In this document: one piece after another, positions 30,325 to 39,660 of the stretch
How positions within the stretch are numbered: position 1 is the first letter of the stretch
How the letters are laid out: every line of letters begins with the position of its first letter
Assembly: GCF_020707265.1 (NCBI RefSeq)
Contig: NZ_JAJFEQ010000008.1
Coordinates: forward strand, 1-64,000
From: Massilia sp. IC2-477
Lineage (GTDB): Bacteria; Pseudomonadota; Gammaproteobacteria; Burkholderiales; Burkholderiaceae_D
DNA length: 64,000 nucleotides
Direction: 5' to 3'
The notes under the pieces: model-generated
Databases searched by the model: none
What the model was told of the DNA's origin: nothing
Seen by the model: the letters and a program-made list of their open reading frames with translations, nothing else
Program-made: the position numbers and the translations under genes

Positions 30325-31752
30325 ATGACGCAGGTCACGGTGGTGGGAGGAGGATTGGCAGGCCTGGCATGCGCGGTTGCGCTGGCGGACCATGGGATCG
30401 CGGTCACGGTGGTCGAGCGTTCCGACCGCCTTGGAGGACGGGCCAGCTGCTGGGTCGAGCCGGTGAGCGGCGACGTGGTCGACATCGGTCCCCACATCTT
30501 CCACTCCGAATACCACAACATGCTGGCCTTCCTAAAGCGCCTCGGCACGGATGACCTGATCTGCTGGCAGCCGGGCAAGGTGCTCACGGTGGCCAGCAAG
30601 CCCAGGCCCACGGTCTTGCGGCACTATCCGCTGCCGGCGCCGCTCAGCCTCGCGCCCAGCATCCTGGGCGCCCCTGGCCTCGGCATGCATGACTACCTGT
30701 CGATGCTTCCCACGGGCTGGCGCGGCATGCGCTTCGGCGAAGAGCAGGTACCGGAGCTGGACCGCATCTCCGGACTCGACTTCTTCCGCTCGCTAGGCGT
30801 GACCGAAGACCTGATCGACTGGTGGTGGCGCTTCGCCTCGATGGTGGTCACCAACGTGCCGCTCGAGCGGGTATCCGCCGCATCCCTGATGCGCATCCAT
30901 GCGCAGCTGAGCGGCTACCGCGGACTGCATTTCGGCTTCGCCAAGGTGGGCCTGGGCGAGCTGTACACGCAGCAGGCGGTGCGCGTCATCGAGCGCGCCG
31001 GCGGGCGCGTCATCAAGGGCAGGGGCGTGGCCTATTTGTCCGGCCGCGAACGCGTCGATGGCGTGGTGCTGGCTGACGGCACGCCCATTCCGGCCCAGCA
31101 GGTGGTGAGCGCACTGCCGCCCCAGGACCTGTCCGCGACGCTTCCGCGCGACTGGCGGCAGCAGGCGCCTTTCGACGTGCTGCCGCGCTTCGAGCCGAGT
31201 CCCTATGTCTGCGTCTACCTCTGGTTCGACCGCGACATCAAGGCCGAGCGCTTCGCTTCGCACCTGTGGTCGCCCGGCCGCCTGAATTACGATTTCTATG
31301 ACCTGTGCCAGATCCGCAAGGGCTGGCGCGGCCGCCCCACGGTCATCGCCAGCAACATCATCTACAGCCACCGCGCCCACCACCTGAGCGACGCCGAGAT
31401 CGTGCGCCGCACCGTGGAGGAGCTGGCCGAGATTGCGCCGCGCGCCGCGCGTGCACGCCTGTTGCACGCCGATGTACACCGGGTGCCGATGGCGATTCCC
31501 TGCCCGACGGTCGGCTTCGAAGCCATGCGTCCGCGGGCCCGTTCGCCGATGCCGGGCCTGACCCTGGCGGGCGACTGGACCCGCACCCGCATGCCCTGCA
31601 CTATGGAAGGCGCTACGAAGTCCGGCTACATCGCCGCCGAAACCGTGCTGGCAGAACGCGGCGTTCGTGCCCGGCTGGCCATCGAAGCGCGAATGTACGA
31701 CGACCTGGCCGGGCTGGCGCGGGCTGCGGTTCCAGGCCGCTCGATTCCATGA
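30325..31752 (+). CDS. FAD-dependent amine-oxidase/phytoene-desaturase family oxidoreductase (HpnE-like)
   Basis: A 475-residue flavoprotein. The dinucleotide-binding motif is VVGGGLAGLACAVALADHG with the ribose Glu in VVERSDRLGGRAS; the C-terminal FAD motif is LAGDWTRTRMPCTMEGATKS. This is the zeta-carotene desaturase / hydroxysqualene dehydroxylase branch. No hpn, crt or squalene synthase genes are in the window, so the substrate (carotenoid, hydroxysqualene or another isoprenoid) is unknown. AAAGGTGGAGGG gives a strong ribosome site for the ATG at 30325. Confidence 0.8.
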   Translation: MTQVTVVGGGLAGLACAVALADHGIAVTVVERSDRLGGRASCWVEPVSGDVVDIGPHIFHSEYHNMLAFLKRLGTDDLICWQPGKVLTVASKPRPTVLRHYPLPAPLSLAPSILGAPGLGMHDYLSMLPTGWRGMRFGEEQVPELDRISGLDFFRSLGVTEDLIDWWWRFASMVVTNVPLERVSAASLMRIHAQLSGYRGLHFGFAKVGLGELYTQQAVRVIERAGGRVIKGRGVAYLSGRERVDGVVLADGTPIPAQQVVSALPPQDLSATLPRDWRQQAPFDVLPRFEPSPYVCVYLWFDRDIKAERFASHLWSPGRLNYDFYDLCQIRKGWRGRPTVIASNIIYSHRAHHLSDAEIVRRTVEELAEIAPRAARARLLHADVHRVPMAIPCPTVGFEAMRPRARSPMPGLTLAGDWTRTRMPCTMEGATKSGYIAAETVLAERGVRARLAIEARMYDDLAGLARAAVPGRSIP

Positions 31753-31854
31753 TTTGGCAAACCCATCCTGTAATTTAGTTACATTGCCACTTTTTCGCGG
31801 CGTGATTTTCTGTCATGCTCTCGCTTGCCGTCCAAGACAACCAACCGAGACCCC

Positions 31855-34242
31855 ATGACGAAAACCACGATCGCCCGGCTTCTCCTGTGCCTGCTCGCCA
31901 GTCCGCTCGCCTTTGCCCAGAACGCCGAACGGCGTCTCGAAGGCGTCACCCGCAACCAGAACACCCTGGAGCTGTCCACCAGCGACGGCCGTTACCTGAT
32001 CAAGCCGTATTCGGCCAACGTGGTCGAGACCACCTTCATCCCGAACGGCCAGCAGTTTGACCCGTCTTCGCACGCCGTGGTGCTGGCGCCCGTGGACGTC
32101 GGCGCCACGCTCAAGACCGAGGGTAGCCGCATCGAGTTCGCCACGCCGGGTATCACCGTCGTCGTCGACAAGCAGCCCTTCCGCATCAGCTACCTGTACA
32201 AGGGCAAGCCGCTGGTGGCCGAAAAGGGCGGCTATGCGCGCGGCGACAAGCTGGAATCGATCGAATTCGCGCTGGAAGAGGGCGAGGCCTTGTACGGCGC
32301 CGGCGCGCGTGCAGTCGGCATGAACCGCCGCGGCAACCGCTTCCAGCTCTACAACAAGGCCGACTACGGGTATGGCAAGAGCTCGCAGCTGCTCAACTTC
32401 ACGATTCCCGTCGCGCTGTCCTCGAAAAAATACGCGATCCACTTCGACAATCCGCAGGTGGGCTTCCTCGATTTCGACAGCCGCAAGGACGGCACGCTGC
32501 GCTACGAAGTGATCGGCGGGCGCAAGACCTACCAGGTGGTGGCAGGCGACAGCTGGGCCGACGTGATGGCCAACTACACCAGCCTGACCGGCCGCCAGCC
32601 GCTGCCGCCGCGCTGGGCCTTCGGTAACTTCGCCAGCCGCTTCGGCTACAAGTCCGAGGCGGAGACGCGCGCCGTGGTCGAGATGTTCGCCAAGGAGAAG
32701 ATCCCGCTCGACGCCGTCGTGCTCGACCTGTACTGGTTCGGCAAGGAAGTCAAGGGCACCATGGGCAACCTGGCCTGGGACCGCGACACCTTCCCCAGGG
32801 CCGAGCAGATGATGGCGGACTTCAAGCAGAAGGGCGTCAAGACCATCGTCATCACCGAGCCCTTCATCCTGACCACGTCGCAGCGCTGGCAGGAAGCGGT
32901 GCAGCAAAAGGTGCTTGCCACGGACAAGGCGGGCAAGCCCGCCACCTATGATTTCTACTTCGGGAACACCGGCATCGTCGACCTGTATACCCAGCAGGGC
33001 CGCGACTGGTTCTGGAATATCTACAAGGGCCTGAAGCAGGGCGGGGTCGCCGGCTGGTGGGGCGACCTGGGCGAGCCGGAAGTGCATCCTTCGTGGGTCC
33101 AGCATGGTGGTGGAAAGACGGCAGACCAGGTCCATAACGTCTACGGCCACGACTGGGCCGGCCTGATCGCCAACGGCTACCGCAAGGACTACCCGAACGA
33201 GCGTCCCTTCATCCTGATGCGCGCCGGCTACTCGGGTTCGCAACGCTTCGGCATGATCCCCTGGTCGGGCGACGTCAGCCGCGGCTGGGGCGGACTGCAG
33301 TCGCAGATGGAGATCTCGCTCCAGATGGGCATGCAGGGCCTGGCCTACATGCACTCGGACCTCGGCGGTTTTGCCGGCCCCGTGCTGGACGACGAGCTGT
33401 ACGTGCGCTGGCTGCAGTACGGCGTGTTCCAGCCGATCTTCCGCCCGCACGCGCAGGCGGACGTGCCGCCCGAACCGGTGTTCCGTTCCGAGCGCACCAA
33501 GGTGCTGGCGCGCGAAGCGGTGTGGCTGCGCTACGCCATGCTGCCGTATAACTACACGCTAGCGTTCGAGAACAGCCAGACCGGCATGCCGCTGATGCGT
33601 CCCGTGCTGTTCGGCGAAGAGGAAGCTACCTCGATTTCTTCGACCTATCATTGGGGACCCGACTTCCTGGTGTCGCCGGTCGTGCAGCCGGGAGCGATGC
33701 GCCAGGAAGTGCACTTCCCGGTCAAGGATAGCGTCTGGTTCGACTTCCACACGGGCGAAAAGCACCGGGGCGGCATCCTGGAAGTGGTGAAGCCGGTGGA
33801 GGCGAACATCCCGGTCTACGTGCGCGCCGGCGCTTTCGTTCCGATGGCGAAGGTAGTGCAGACCACGCGCGACTATTCGAGCCGCCAGATCGACCTGCAC
33901 TACTACCATGACGCCAGCGTCGGGCGCGGTGAAGGAAAAATGTACGACGACGACGGCGAGACCGCGGACGCCTACGCCAAGGGCATGTATGAGATCGTGC
34001 GCTTCGACAGCACTTACGCCGGCGGCAAGCTCGAAGTCAAGCTGCAGACCGAGACCGGCAAGGCGCAGGCGCCGCTGGAACGCGGCTTTGCACTGAAGGT
34101 GCACAACATCGAGAAGAAACCGCGCTCGGTGACGGTGGATGGACGTGCCGTTCCCTTCAGCTGGAATGCCAAGCATCACCTGCTGGAAGTGCCGCTGGCG
34201 GCGCGCAAGCAGCCCGCAGCAAAGGTCAGCATCAGCCTGTAA
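31855..34242 (+). CDS. GH31 family alpha-glycosidase, exported
   Basis: A 795-residue glycoside hydrolase family 31 enzyme with signal peptide MTKTTIARLLLCLLASPLAF. An N-terminal beta-sandwich (about 30-235, VEGALYGAGAR-type region as EGEALYGAGARAVGMNRRG) precedes a TIM barrel holding the nucleophile in GWWGDLGEPE (Asp404) and the likely acid/base in IPWSGDVSRGW (Asp473). A C-terminal DUF5110-like sandwich contains YDDDGETADAY. Members include alpha-glucosidases, alpha-xylosidases and transglucosidases; specificity is not readable here. Start chosen at 31855 for the signal peptide; an ATG at 31825 is in frame. Likely a periplasmic or outer-membrane glycan-degrading enzyme. No polysaccharide utilisation cluster is adjacent. 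Confidence 0.9.
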   Translation: MTKTTIARLLLCLLASPLAFAQNAERRLEGVTRNQNTLELSTSDGRYLIKPYSANVVETTFIPNGQQFDPSSHAVVLAPVDVGATLKTEGSRIEFATPGITVVVDKQPFRISYLYKGKPLVAEKGGYARGDKLESIEFALEEGEALYGAGARAVGMNRRGNRFQLYNKADYGYGKSSQLLNFTIPVALSSKKYAIHFDNPQVGFLDFDSRKDGTLRYEVIGGRKTYQVVAGDSWADVMANYTSLTGRQPLPPRWAFGNFASRFGYKSEAETRAVVEMFAKEKIPLDAVVLDLYWFGKEVKGTMGNLAWDRDTFPRAEQMMADFKQKGVKTIVITEPFILTTSQRWQEAVQQKVLATDKAGKPATYDFYFGNTGIVDLYTQQGRDWFWNIYKGLKQGGVAGWWGDLGEPEVHPSWVQHGGGKTADQVHNVYGHDWAGLIANGYRKDYPNERPFILMRAGYSGSQRFGMIPWSGDVSRGWGGLQSQMEISLQMGMQGLAYMHSDLGGFAGPVLDDELYVRWLQYGVFQPIFRPHAQADVPPEPVFRSERTKVLAREAVWLRYAMLPYNYTLAFENSQTGMPLMRPVLFGEEEATSISSTYHWGPDFLVSPVVQPGAMRQEVHFPVKDSVWFDFHTGEKHRGGILEVVKPVEANIPVYVRAGAFVPMAKVVQTTRDYSSRQIDLHYYHDASVGRGEGKMYDDDGETADAYAKGMYEIVRFDSTYAGGKLEVKLQTETGKAQAPLERGFALKVHNIEKKPRSVTVDGRAVPFSWNAKHHLLEVPLAARKQPAAKVSISL

Positions 34243-34249
34243 GTCCTGT

Positions 34250-34276
34250 CCTGTGCGCGCCACTGGCGCGCACAGG
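34250..34276. terminator. Strong hairpin between convergent genes, probable bidirectional terminator
   Basis: CCTGTGCGCGCC-ACT-GGCGCGCACAGG is a perfect 12-bp stem with a three-base loop, 7 bases after the GH31 stop and 5 bases before the stop of the LysE gene. There is no T run on either strand, so termination would depend on the very stable stem or on Rho. Confidence 0.5.
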
Positions 34277-34281
34277 GCGCA

Positions 34282-34905
34282 TCAGCGCGCCACGATCAGG
34301 CGCAGGCCCAGTCCCACGAAGATCGCGCCGGCGGTCCGATCCAGCCACATGCCGGCACGCGGCGTGCGGTTCAGCCACTGCCCGATCGCGCCCGAAAAGT
34401 AGCCCAGCAGTCCGAACAGCACCGCGGCCTGCACGGTAAAGATCAGGCCCAGCCAGGCAATCTGCCAGTTCGCATCCCCGCGCGAAGCCACCACGAACTG
34501 CGGCAGGAAGGACAGGAAGAACAGCACCACCTTCGGATTGATGGCATTGGCCAGCAGCCCCTTGAAGAACAGCTGGCGCGCCGATTCGTCCGGCACCACG
34601 CCTGCGGCCTGGGCGCCGCCGCGGCTGCGCAGCGCGCCGATCCCCATCCAGATCAGGTACAGGCCGCCGGCGATCTTCAGCGCCGTGAACGCCGTGGGCG
34701 AGGCGGCGATCAGCGCGCTCACCCCGATCACCGCCAGCAGGGTATGGTTCAGGCATCCCAGCGCGCAGCCCAGGCCGAACGCGATGCCGCGCGTCCGGCC
34801 CTTTGCGATGCCCACCCCAAGCACCATCATGTTGTCGGGCCCGGGCGAGAGCGTGATCAGGATGGCGGCGGTGAGGAAACCGAAGAACTGTTCTGGCGTG
34901 AGCAT
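34282..34905 (-). CDS. LysE/RhtB family amino-acid exporter
   Basis: A 207-residue inner-membrane protein with about six hydrophobic helices. The N-terminal family motif ITLSPGPDNMMVLGVGIAKG is intact, followed by GIAFGLGCALGCLNHTLLAV and the NPKVVLFFLSFLPQFV motif. Members export lysine, threonine, homoserine or leucine; the substrate is not readable. The ATG at 34905 is used; the frame can extend to a TTG at 34926. No adjacent LysR-type regulator is seen, unlike many exporters of this family. Confidence 0.88.
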   Translation of the reverse strand: MLTPEQFFGFLTAAILITLSPGPDNMMVLGVGIAKGRTRGIAFGLGCALGCLNHTLLAVIGVSALIAASPTAFTALKIAGGLYLIWMGIGALRSRGGAQAAGVVPDESARQLFFKGLLANAINPKVVLFFLSFLPQFVVASRGDANWQIAWLGLIFTVQAAVLFGLLGYFSGAIGQWLNRTPRAGMWLDRTAGAIFVGLGLRLIVAR

Positions 34906-34962
34906 GGTGGGTCTGCGTGTTGGCAAACCCGCATCTTAGCCTAAGAGCGGTCTAAAGCCGGG

Positions 34963-35766
34963 TCAGCCCTTGCCCTTCAGCTGCACGACCGCATCCATGT
35001 CCAGCTCGACCCAGGTCGGTGCGTGGTCGCTCGGCTTTTCCTTCGCGCGCTGGAACTTGTCGACGCCGGCGCCGCGCAGGGCGGGCGCCAGGGCAGGGCT
35101 GAGCAGCAGGTGGTCGATGCGGATGCCGGCGTCGCGCCCGAAGGCGTTGCGGAAGTAATCCCAGAAGGTATAGATGACCTGGTCGGGGTACATGGCGCGC
35201 AGCGAATCCGTCCAGCCCTGCGCCATGAGGCGCTCGAAAGCTGCGCGCGACTCCGGCCGGAAAAGGGCATCGTCGACCCAGCGTTCCGGCTTGTAGACGT
35301 CGAGATCGGTCGGGATGACGTTGAAGTCGCCGCACATCACGACCGGCACCTTCGCCTCGAGCAGCTCGGCGCCGCGGCTGATCAGGCGTTCCATCCACGC
35401 CAGCTTGTAGTCGAACTTCGGTCCCGGCGCCGGGTTGCCGTTCGGAAGATACAGGCCGCAGATCAGGAGGCCCTGGTAGACCGCCTCGATGTAACGGCTC
35501 TGCTCGTCCGTGGGGTCGCCCGGCAGGCCGCGCTGCAGTTCCTGCGCCGGACCGTCGCGGGTGAGGATGGCGACGCCGTTCCAGCTTTTCTGGCCGTGCC
35601 AGATGGCGTGGTAGCCGATGTCCCGAATCGCACTTTCCGGGAATTTTTCCTGCGGCGCCTTGAGCTCCTGCAGGCAGACCACGTCGGGTTTGCGTTCTTC
35701 CAGGTACTCGAGCAGGGCGCCCAGGCGGGCCCCGATTCCATTGACGTTATAGGTGACGACCAGCAT
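34963..35766 (-). CDS. xth: Exodeoxyribonuclease III / AP endonuclease
   Basis: A 267-residue member of the Mg-dependent endonuclease/exonuclease/phosphatase fold acting at abasic sites in base-excision repair. Family motifs: VTYNVNGIGARL, LQELKAPQEKFP (metal Glu), GLYLPNGNPAPGPKFDYKLAW (Tyr), CGDFNVIPTDLDV (Asp/Asn), IRIDHLLLSPAL and the catalytic KPSDHAPTWVEL at the C-terminus. All expected catalytic residues are present. It is on the same strand as the LysE gene, 57 bases upstream of it. Confidence 0.94.
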   Translation of the reverse strand: MLVVTYNVNGIGARLGALLEYLEERKPDVVCLQELKAPQEKFPESAIRDIGYHAIWHGQKSWNGVAILTRDGPAQELQRGLPGDPTDEQSRYIEAVYQGLLICGLYLPNGNPAPGPKFDYKLAWMERLISRGAELLEAKVPVVMCGDFNVIPTDLDVYKPERWVDDALFRPESRAAFERLMAQGWTDSLRAMYPDQVIYTFWDYFRNAFGRDAGIRIDHLLLSPALAPALRGAGVDKFQRAKEKPSDHAPTWVELDMDAVVQLKGKG

Positions 35767-35887
35767 CGTGCCTCCGTGGTATCCGTTATCTGATTGCTAC
35801 TTTAGCATGCGGGCGCAGGGCCACGGGGCGCTGAAGATTTCTCTGCGCTTATAGTCCGTAACACATTTTCTTATGGCTAATTGATCG

Positions 35888-35916
35888 TTCGGCCATGCAA
35901 GAGCATGCCGTATACT
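35888..35916 (+). promoter_or_regulatory. Putative promoter of the amino-acid ABC transporter operon
   Basis: A good -10 box TATACT (35911-35916) lies 35 bases before the first ATG, with only a weak -35 (TTCGGC, 35888-35893) at 17 bases. The imperfect dyad GGCCATGC-AAGA-GCATGCC (35891-35909) sits between the boxes, where a regulator could bind. Confidence 0.4.
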
Positions 35917-35950
35917 GTTGCGATCGAATTTTTGCTGTCTGGAGAAGAAC

Positions 35951-36781
35951 ATGTTCACCCGCCGTCACATCCTTATTGGCGCTGTCGCCCTGTCCGCCAA
36001 CCTCTTGGCCGCTGCCGCGCACGCCGATCAGCTCGCGGACATCAAGAAGAAAGGCGAGATCGTGTTCGGCGTGCTGGGCACCGATGAGCCGAACAGCTTC
36101 ATCGATCCCAAGACCCGCCAGCTAGTGGGCTACGAGATCGACATCGCGACCGCGGTCGCGAAGAAGATCGGCGTCACGCCGAAGTTCAAGCAGATGTCGG
36201 TATCGAGCCGTATCCCCGAGCTGCAGCAGGGCCATGTGGACGTGCTGGCCGCCACGCTCACCCACAACAAGGAACGCGAATCGCAGGTCGACTTCGCCCT
36301 GACTCATTTCGTGACCGGCTCGAAAGTCATGGTGCGCGCGGGCAGCGGCGTCACCGCGCTGCCGCAATTGGCCGGCAAGAAGGTCGTCACCGTGCGCGGC
36401 GGCACCCAGGAAACCAATATCCGCGCGGCCGTGCCGACTGCCGAAGTGGTCACCTTCGAGAACACCCAGCAGGCCTTCCAGGCCCTGCGCCAGGGCAAGG
36501 GCATCGCCTACGTCAACGACGAATCCTCGCTGCTGGCCGACTATGGCAAGCTCGGTCCGGCCGCCAAGGGCTTTACCATCCTGCCGACCAGCATCGGCAT
36601 CGAGTCGATCGCCCTCGGCCTGCGCAAGGGCGAGAAGAACCTGAAGGCCGTGGTCGACGAGACCCTGCGCGGCCTGGAAGCCAGCGGCGAAGCCGAGAAG
36701 CTGTTCAACAAGTGGTATGGCCCGGGCACCCGCGCCAACATCGCCAAGCGCACTTTCAAGATCAGCACCGACAAGATTTAA
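35951..36781 (+). CDS. Polar amino-acid ABC transporter, periplasmic substrate-binding protein
   Basis: A 276-residue solute-binding protein (SBP_bac_3 family) with a signal peptide (MFTRRHILIGAVALSANLLA, cut near AHA-DQ). It has the usual two-lobed pattern: GEIVFGVLGTDEPNSF, VGYEIDIATAVAKKIGV, the ligand Arg region SSRIPELQQGHVDVLAATLTHN, and KVVTVRGGTQE. GGAGAAG precedes the ATG at 35951. It heads a four-gene transporter operon with two permeases and one ATPase, arranged as in the glutamate/aspartate (GltIJKL) and glutamine systems. The exact amino acid is not certain. Confidence 0.92.
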   Translation: MFTRRHILIGAVALSANLLAAAAHADQLADIKKKGEIVFGVLGTDEPNSFIDPKTRQLVGYEIDIATAVAKKIGVTPKFKQMSVSSRIPELQQGHVDVLAATLTHNKERESQVDFALTHFVTGSKVMVRAGSGVTALPQLAGKKVVTVRGGTQETNIRAAVPTAEVVTFENTQQAFQALRQGKGIAYVNDESSLLADYGKLGPAAKGFTILPTSIGIESIALGLRKGEKNLKAVVDETLRGLEASGEAEKLFNKWYGPGTRANIAKRTFKISTDKI

Positions 36782-36784
36782 GTT

Positions 36785-37480
36785 TTGCAGTTTTTCGACC
36801 CCAGCATTCTGCAATCCGGCCAGTACCATGACTGGCTGGTGCAGGGTCTCATCCTGTCGCTGCAACTGACGGCGGCCAGCTTCGTCGTTGCATTGCCCTT
36901 CGGCGCGCTGCTGGCGGTGATGCGCACCTCCAGCTTCGCGCCTGCGCGTGCGATCGCTTCGACGATTGTCGAAGCGATCCGCAACGTGCCGCTGCTGGCG
37001 CACCTGCTGTTCTGGTACTTCGCCTTCCCCGAGCTGCTGCCCGAGGGCGCGCGCGAGTTCCTGTACGCGCACAACCCGGAAGCCGTATGCGCCGTCATCG
37101 CACTGGCGCTGTACAGCGGTGTGCACATGGCCGAGGACATCCGCAGCGGTATCCGCGCGGTGCCCCGGAGCCAGCTGGAAGCGGCGCGTTCGCTTGGTCT
37201 CGGACGCATCCAGGCTGTGCGCCTGGTGCTGCTGCCGCAAGCCTTCCGCGCCTCGATTCCGCCGCTGCTGTCGCAGACGGTCAACCTGTGGAAGGACACC
37301 AGCGTGGCCACCGTCATCGGCGCCGCCGAACTGATGTATCAGGCCGCGCGTGTGGAGACGAGCAGCTTCCGCAGCGCCGAAGCGTTCACCTTCGCGACCC
37401 TGGCATATCTGACGGTATCGCTGCTGATTTCGTTTGCCGCCTGGCTGTTCCAGCGGCGTTATCCGGTCCGTCCGGCATGA
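36785..37480 (+). CDS. Polar amino-acid ABC transporter permease 1 (HisM/GltJ type)
   Basis: A 231-residue inner-membrane permease with about five membrane helices. The EAA loop contacting the ATPase is visible as RAVPRSQLEAARSLGLGRIQ (a second copy in the operon is in permease 2), and VEAIRNVPLLAHLLFWYF is the family's conserved helix. The start is the TTG at 36785, 3 bases after the binding-protein stop; no ATG gives a full-length protein. The unusual start codon could reduce permease relative to binding protein. Confidence 0.9.
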   Translation: MQFFDPSILQSGQYHDWLVQGLILSLQLTAASFVVALPFGALLAVMRTSSFAPARAIASTIVEAIRNVPLLAHLLFWYFAFPELLPEGAREFLYAHNPEAVCAVIALALYSGVHMAEDIRSGIRAVPRSQLEAARSLGLGRIQAVRLVLLPQAFRASIPPLLSQTVNLWKDTSVATVIGAAELMYQAARVETSSFRSAEAFTFATLAYLTVSLLISFAAWLFQRRYPVRPA

Positions 37481-37487
37481 GGTCAAT

Positions 37488-38180
37488 ATGCTCGAACTGA
37501 TCGATACCTATTGGCTCTACTTCCTGGTCGGACAGTACCCGGACGGTCCGCTCGGCGGGCTGGCGCTGACCGTTCTGTTGTCGTTTGGCGCGCTGCTGCT
37601 GGCCATGCCTTTCGGCCTGCTGCTGGGCGTGGCACGCGTGAGCAGCCGCCGCGCCGTCGCCTGGCCCGTCGCCGCGCTGGTGCAGCTGGTGCGCGCGGTG
37701 CCGCTGCTGCTGGTGGTGTTCTGGGTGTACTTCTTCCTGCCGGCCGTCACCGGCGTCAAGACCGGGCAGGCCACGACCATGCTGATGGTGCTGGTGCTGT
37801 TCGACGGCGTGTACCTGGCCGAGATCGTGGCCGCCGGTATCCGTGCACTGCCGAAGGGGCAGCTGGAAAGCGCCCGCTCGCTCGGCCTGTCCTATGCCCA
37901 GGCGCTGCGCCTGGTGGTGCTGCCGCAGACCCTGAGGAACGGTCTGCCCTCGATCGTCAGCCAGCTGGTCTCGACCATCAAGGCGACCTCGCTCGGCTAC
38001 ATCATCGGCTTGTCCGAGGTCTCGTTCATCGCGACCCAGGTCAACACGCTCGTGTTCACCCAGGCGGTCGAGGTGTACCTGATCCTGGCGCTGACCTATT
38101 TCATCCTCTGTTTCGGCCTGTCCCGCCTGGCCTTCCTGCTCGAACGCCGCATGCAGCGCGGCGCAAGGCAGGCTTCGTAA
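37488..38180 (+). CDS. Polar amino-acid ABC transporter permease 2 (HisQ/GltK type)
   Basis: A 230-residue permease paralogous to the previous gene, 7 bases downstream. Conserved pieces are LVQLVRAVPLLLVVFWVYFFLP and the EAA loop RALPKGQLESARSLGLSYAQ, followed by RLVVLPQTLRNGLPSIVSQL. GAGGTCAAT supplies a ribosome site for the ATG at 37488. It is expected to form the heterodimeric channel with permease 1. Confidence 0.92.
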   Translation: MLELIDTYWLYFLVGQYPDGPLGGLALTVLLSFGALLLAMPFGLLLGVARVSSRRAVAWPVAALVQLVRAVPLLLVVFWVYFFLPAVTGVKTGQATTMLMVLVLFDGVYLAEIVAAGIRALPKGQLESARSLGLSYAQALRLVVLPQTLRNGLPSIVSQLVSTIKATSLGYIIGLSEVSFIATQVNTLVFTQAVEVYLILALTYFILCFGLSRLAFLLERRMQRGARQAS

Positions 38181-38195
38181 TCAAGAAAGCGAACG

Positions 38196-38936
38196 ATGAT
38201 CGTTCTCGACAAAGTCAACAAGTGGTACGGCGAAGGATCGACCAAATACCACGCCCTGGTCGACATCAGCGAGCGGGTGGAAAAGAACGAAGTGGTGGTC
38301 GTGTGCGGCCCCTCCGGTTCCGGCAAGTCCACGCTGATCCGCACCCTCAACCGGCTCGAAGAAATCGACAGCGGCAGTATCAACATTGATGGCCGCGATA
38401 TCCACGCCAGGGGCCTGGACGTCAACGAGCTGCGCGCCGGGATCGGCTTCGTGTTCCAGCACTTCAACCTGTTCCCGCACCTGACGGTGCTGGAGAACTG
38501 CACGCTGGCGCCCGTCAACCTGAAGCGCGCCACCGCAAAAGAAGCGCGCGAGTACGCGATGCAGCTGCTGGAGCAGGTGGGCCTGGCGCACAAGGTTGAT
38601 GCTTACCCGAACGCGCTGTCGGGCGGCCAGCAGCAGCGCGTGGCGATCGCGCGCAGCCTGGCCATGCGTCCACCGATCATGCTGTTCGACGAGCCGACCA
38701 GCGCGCTCGATCCGGAAATGGTGGGCGAAGTGCTGCAGGTGATGCGTTCGCTCGCACAGCAGGGCATGACCATGGTCTGCGTCACCCACGAGATGGGCTT
38801 TGCGCGCGAAGTGGCGGACCGCATCCTGTTCATGGCTGAAGGGCGCATCCTGGAGCGCGCTACGCCCGAAGAATTCTTCAGCAAACCGCAGCACCCGCGC
38901 GCCCAACAGTTCCTGGCTGACCGCCGCCGCGAATGA
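38196..38936 (+). CDS. Polar amino-acid ABC transporter ATP-binding protein (GlnQ/GltL type)
   Basis: A 246-residue ABC ATPase. Walker [11 protein letters not shown]-loop [11 protein letters not shown], signature [17 protein letters not shown], Walker [15 protein letters not shown] and the switch His in CVTHEMGFA are all present and typical of the polar amino-acid subgroup. It completes the operon that starts at 35951. Its last 59 bases overlap the convergent DUF488 gene on the opposite strand. Confidence 0.95.
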   Translation: MIVLDKVNKWYGEGSTKYHALVDISERVEKNEVVVVCGPSGSGKSTLIRTLNRLEEIDSGSINIDGRDIHARGLDVNELRAGIGFVFQHFNLFPHLTVLENCTLAPVNLKRATAKEAREYAMQLLEQVGLAHKVDAYPNALSGGQQQRVAIARSLAMRPPIMLFDEPTSALDPEMVGEVLQVMRSLAQQGMTMVCVTHEMGFAREVADRILFMAEGRILERATPEEFFSKPQHPRAQQFLADRRRE

Positions 38937-39471
38937 AGCTCAGGTCCTGAGCTCGGCTGCTTCCGGCGGGGATCTGCGTGCCGCTTACTTGCGCGAACGG
39001 CGTCACCGTATGCGGCTTTGTCTTGCCCTTGTTGATGATGTGCTCCACAGGCACGCCGCGCACCGCCAGCGCATCGGCCACCATCGAGCGGTGGCAGCGC
39101 CACGGCACTGCCTCGGCGCACATCAGCGCGCAGCGCATCGACTGCGCCATGGCGGCGACGATATCGACGTGCTCCCGGAATGCATCCGTCTGCATGTGGT
39201 CCGCATAGCCGCGGAACGAGGCATTGCGCCAGGCGCCGTTGGGCGTATCCTTGCGCGCCTTGCGCAGTCCCCCGAGTTCGCGGATGTACTCGTAGCCGAT
39301 GCCCGCCTGTTCGAGCGATCCAGGCAGCTGGTCCTGCCCGAACTGTCGGTTATGACGCGACTTCGGCACCGTGCGGATGTCGAGCACGCGTTTGATGCCG
39401 TGCTCGCGCAGCAGTGCGATGAATTCCTCGATCGGCCGGTTGGAGTGGCCGATGGTGTAGACGGTTTCCAT
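38878..39471 (-). CDS. DUF488 family protein
   Basis: A 197-residue DUF488 (PF04343) protein of unknown function. Family motifs are intact: [20 protein letters not shown] at the start, [31 protein letters not shown] and the cysteine-containing [19 protein letters not shown]. The C-terminal tail after [12 protein letters not shown] is unusual in composition and about half of it is encoded antisense to the end of the ABC ATPase gene, a 59-base convergent overlap. A stop-codon loss that lengthened the protein would explain this. Confidence 0.85.
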   Translation of the reverse strand: METVYTIGHSNRPIEEFIALLREHGIKRVLDIRTVPKSRHNRQFGQDQLPGSLEQAGIGYEYIRELGGLRKARKDTPNGAWRNASFRGYADHMQTDAFREHVDIVAAMAQSMRCALMCAEAVPWRCHRSMVADALAVRGVPVEHIINKGKTKPHTVTPFAQVSGTQIPAGSSRAQDLSFIRGGGQPGTVGRAGAAVC

Positions 39472-39660
39472 TTCGCTCGCGTGGCGGTTATCGTGCGCCC
39501 ATTGTCGCGCGGAGGCGGTTGCGATGGCGCCGCGTTGACCGATGAGGCTTCCGGGCTTGGCCGGTCGCCCGGTTCAACCGGAGGCGGCCGTCTCCGATCG
39601 TCACGGTATCCTCATTACCCGTACAATGCGCCCCTGCATTTCCCCACATGGAACCCCAGC

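Noticed and set aside
35023-35793. A 256-residue plus-strand frame opposite xth
   Set aside because: Shadow of exonuclease III, whose motifs are complete.
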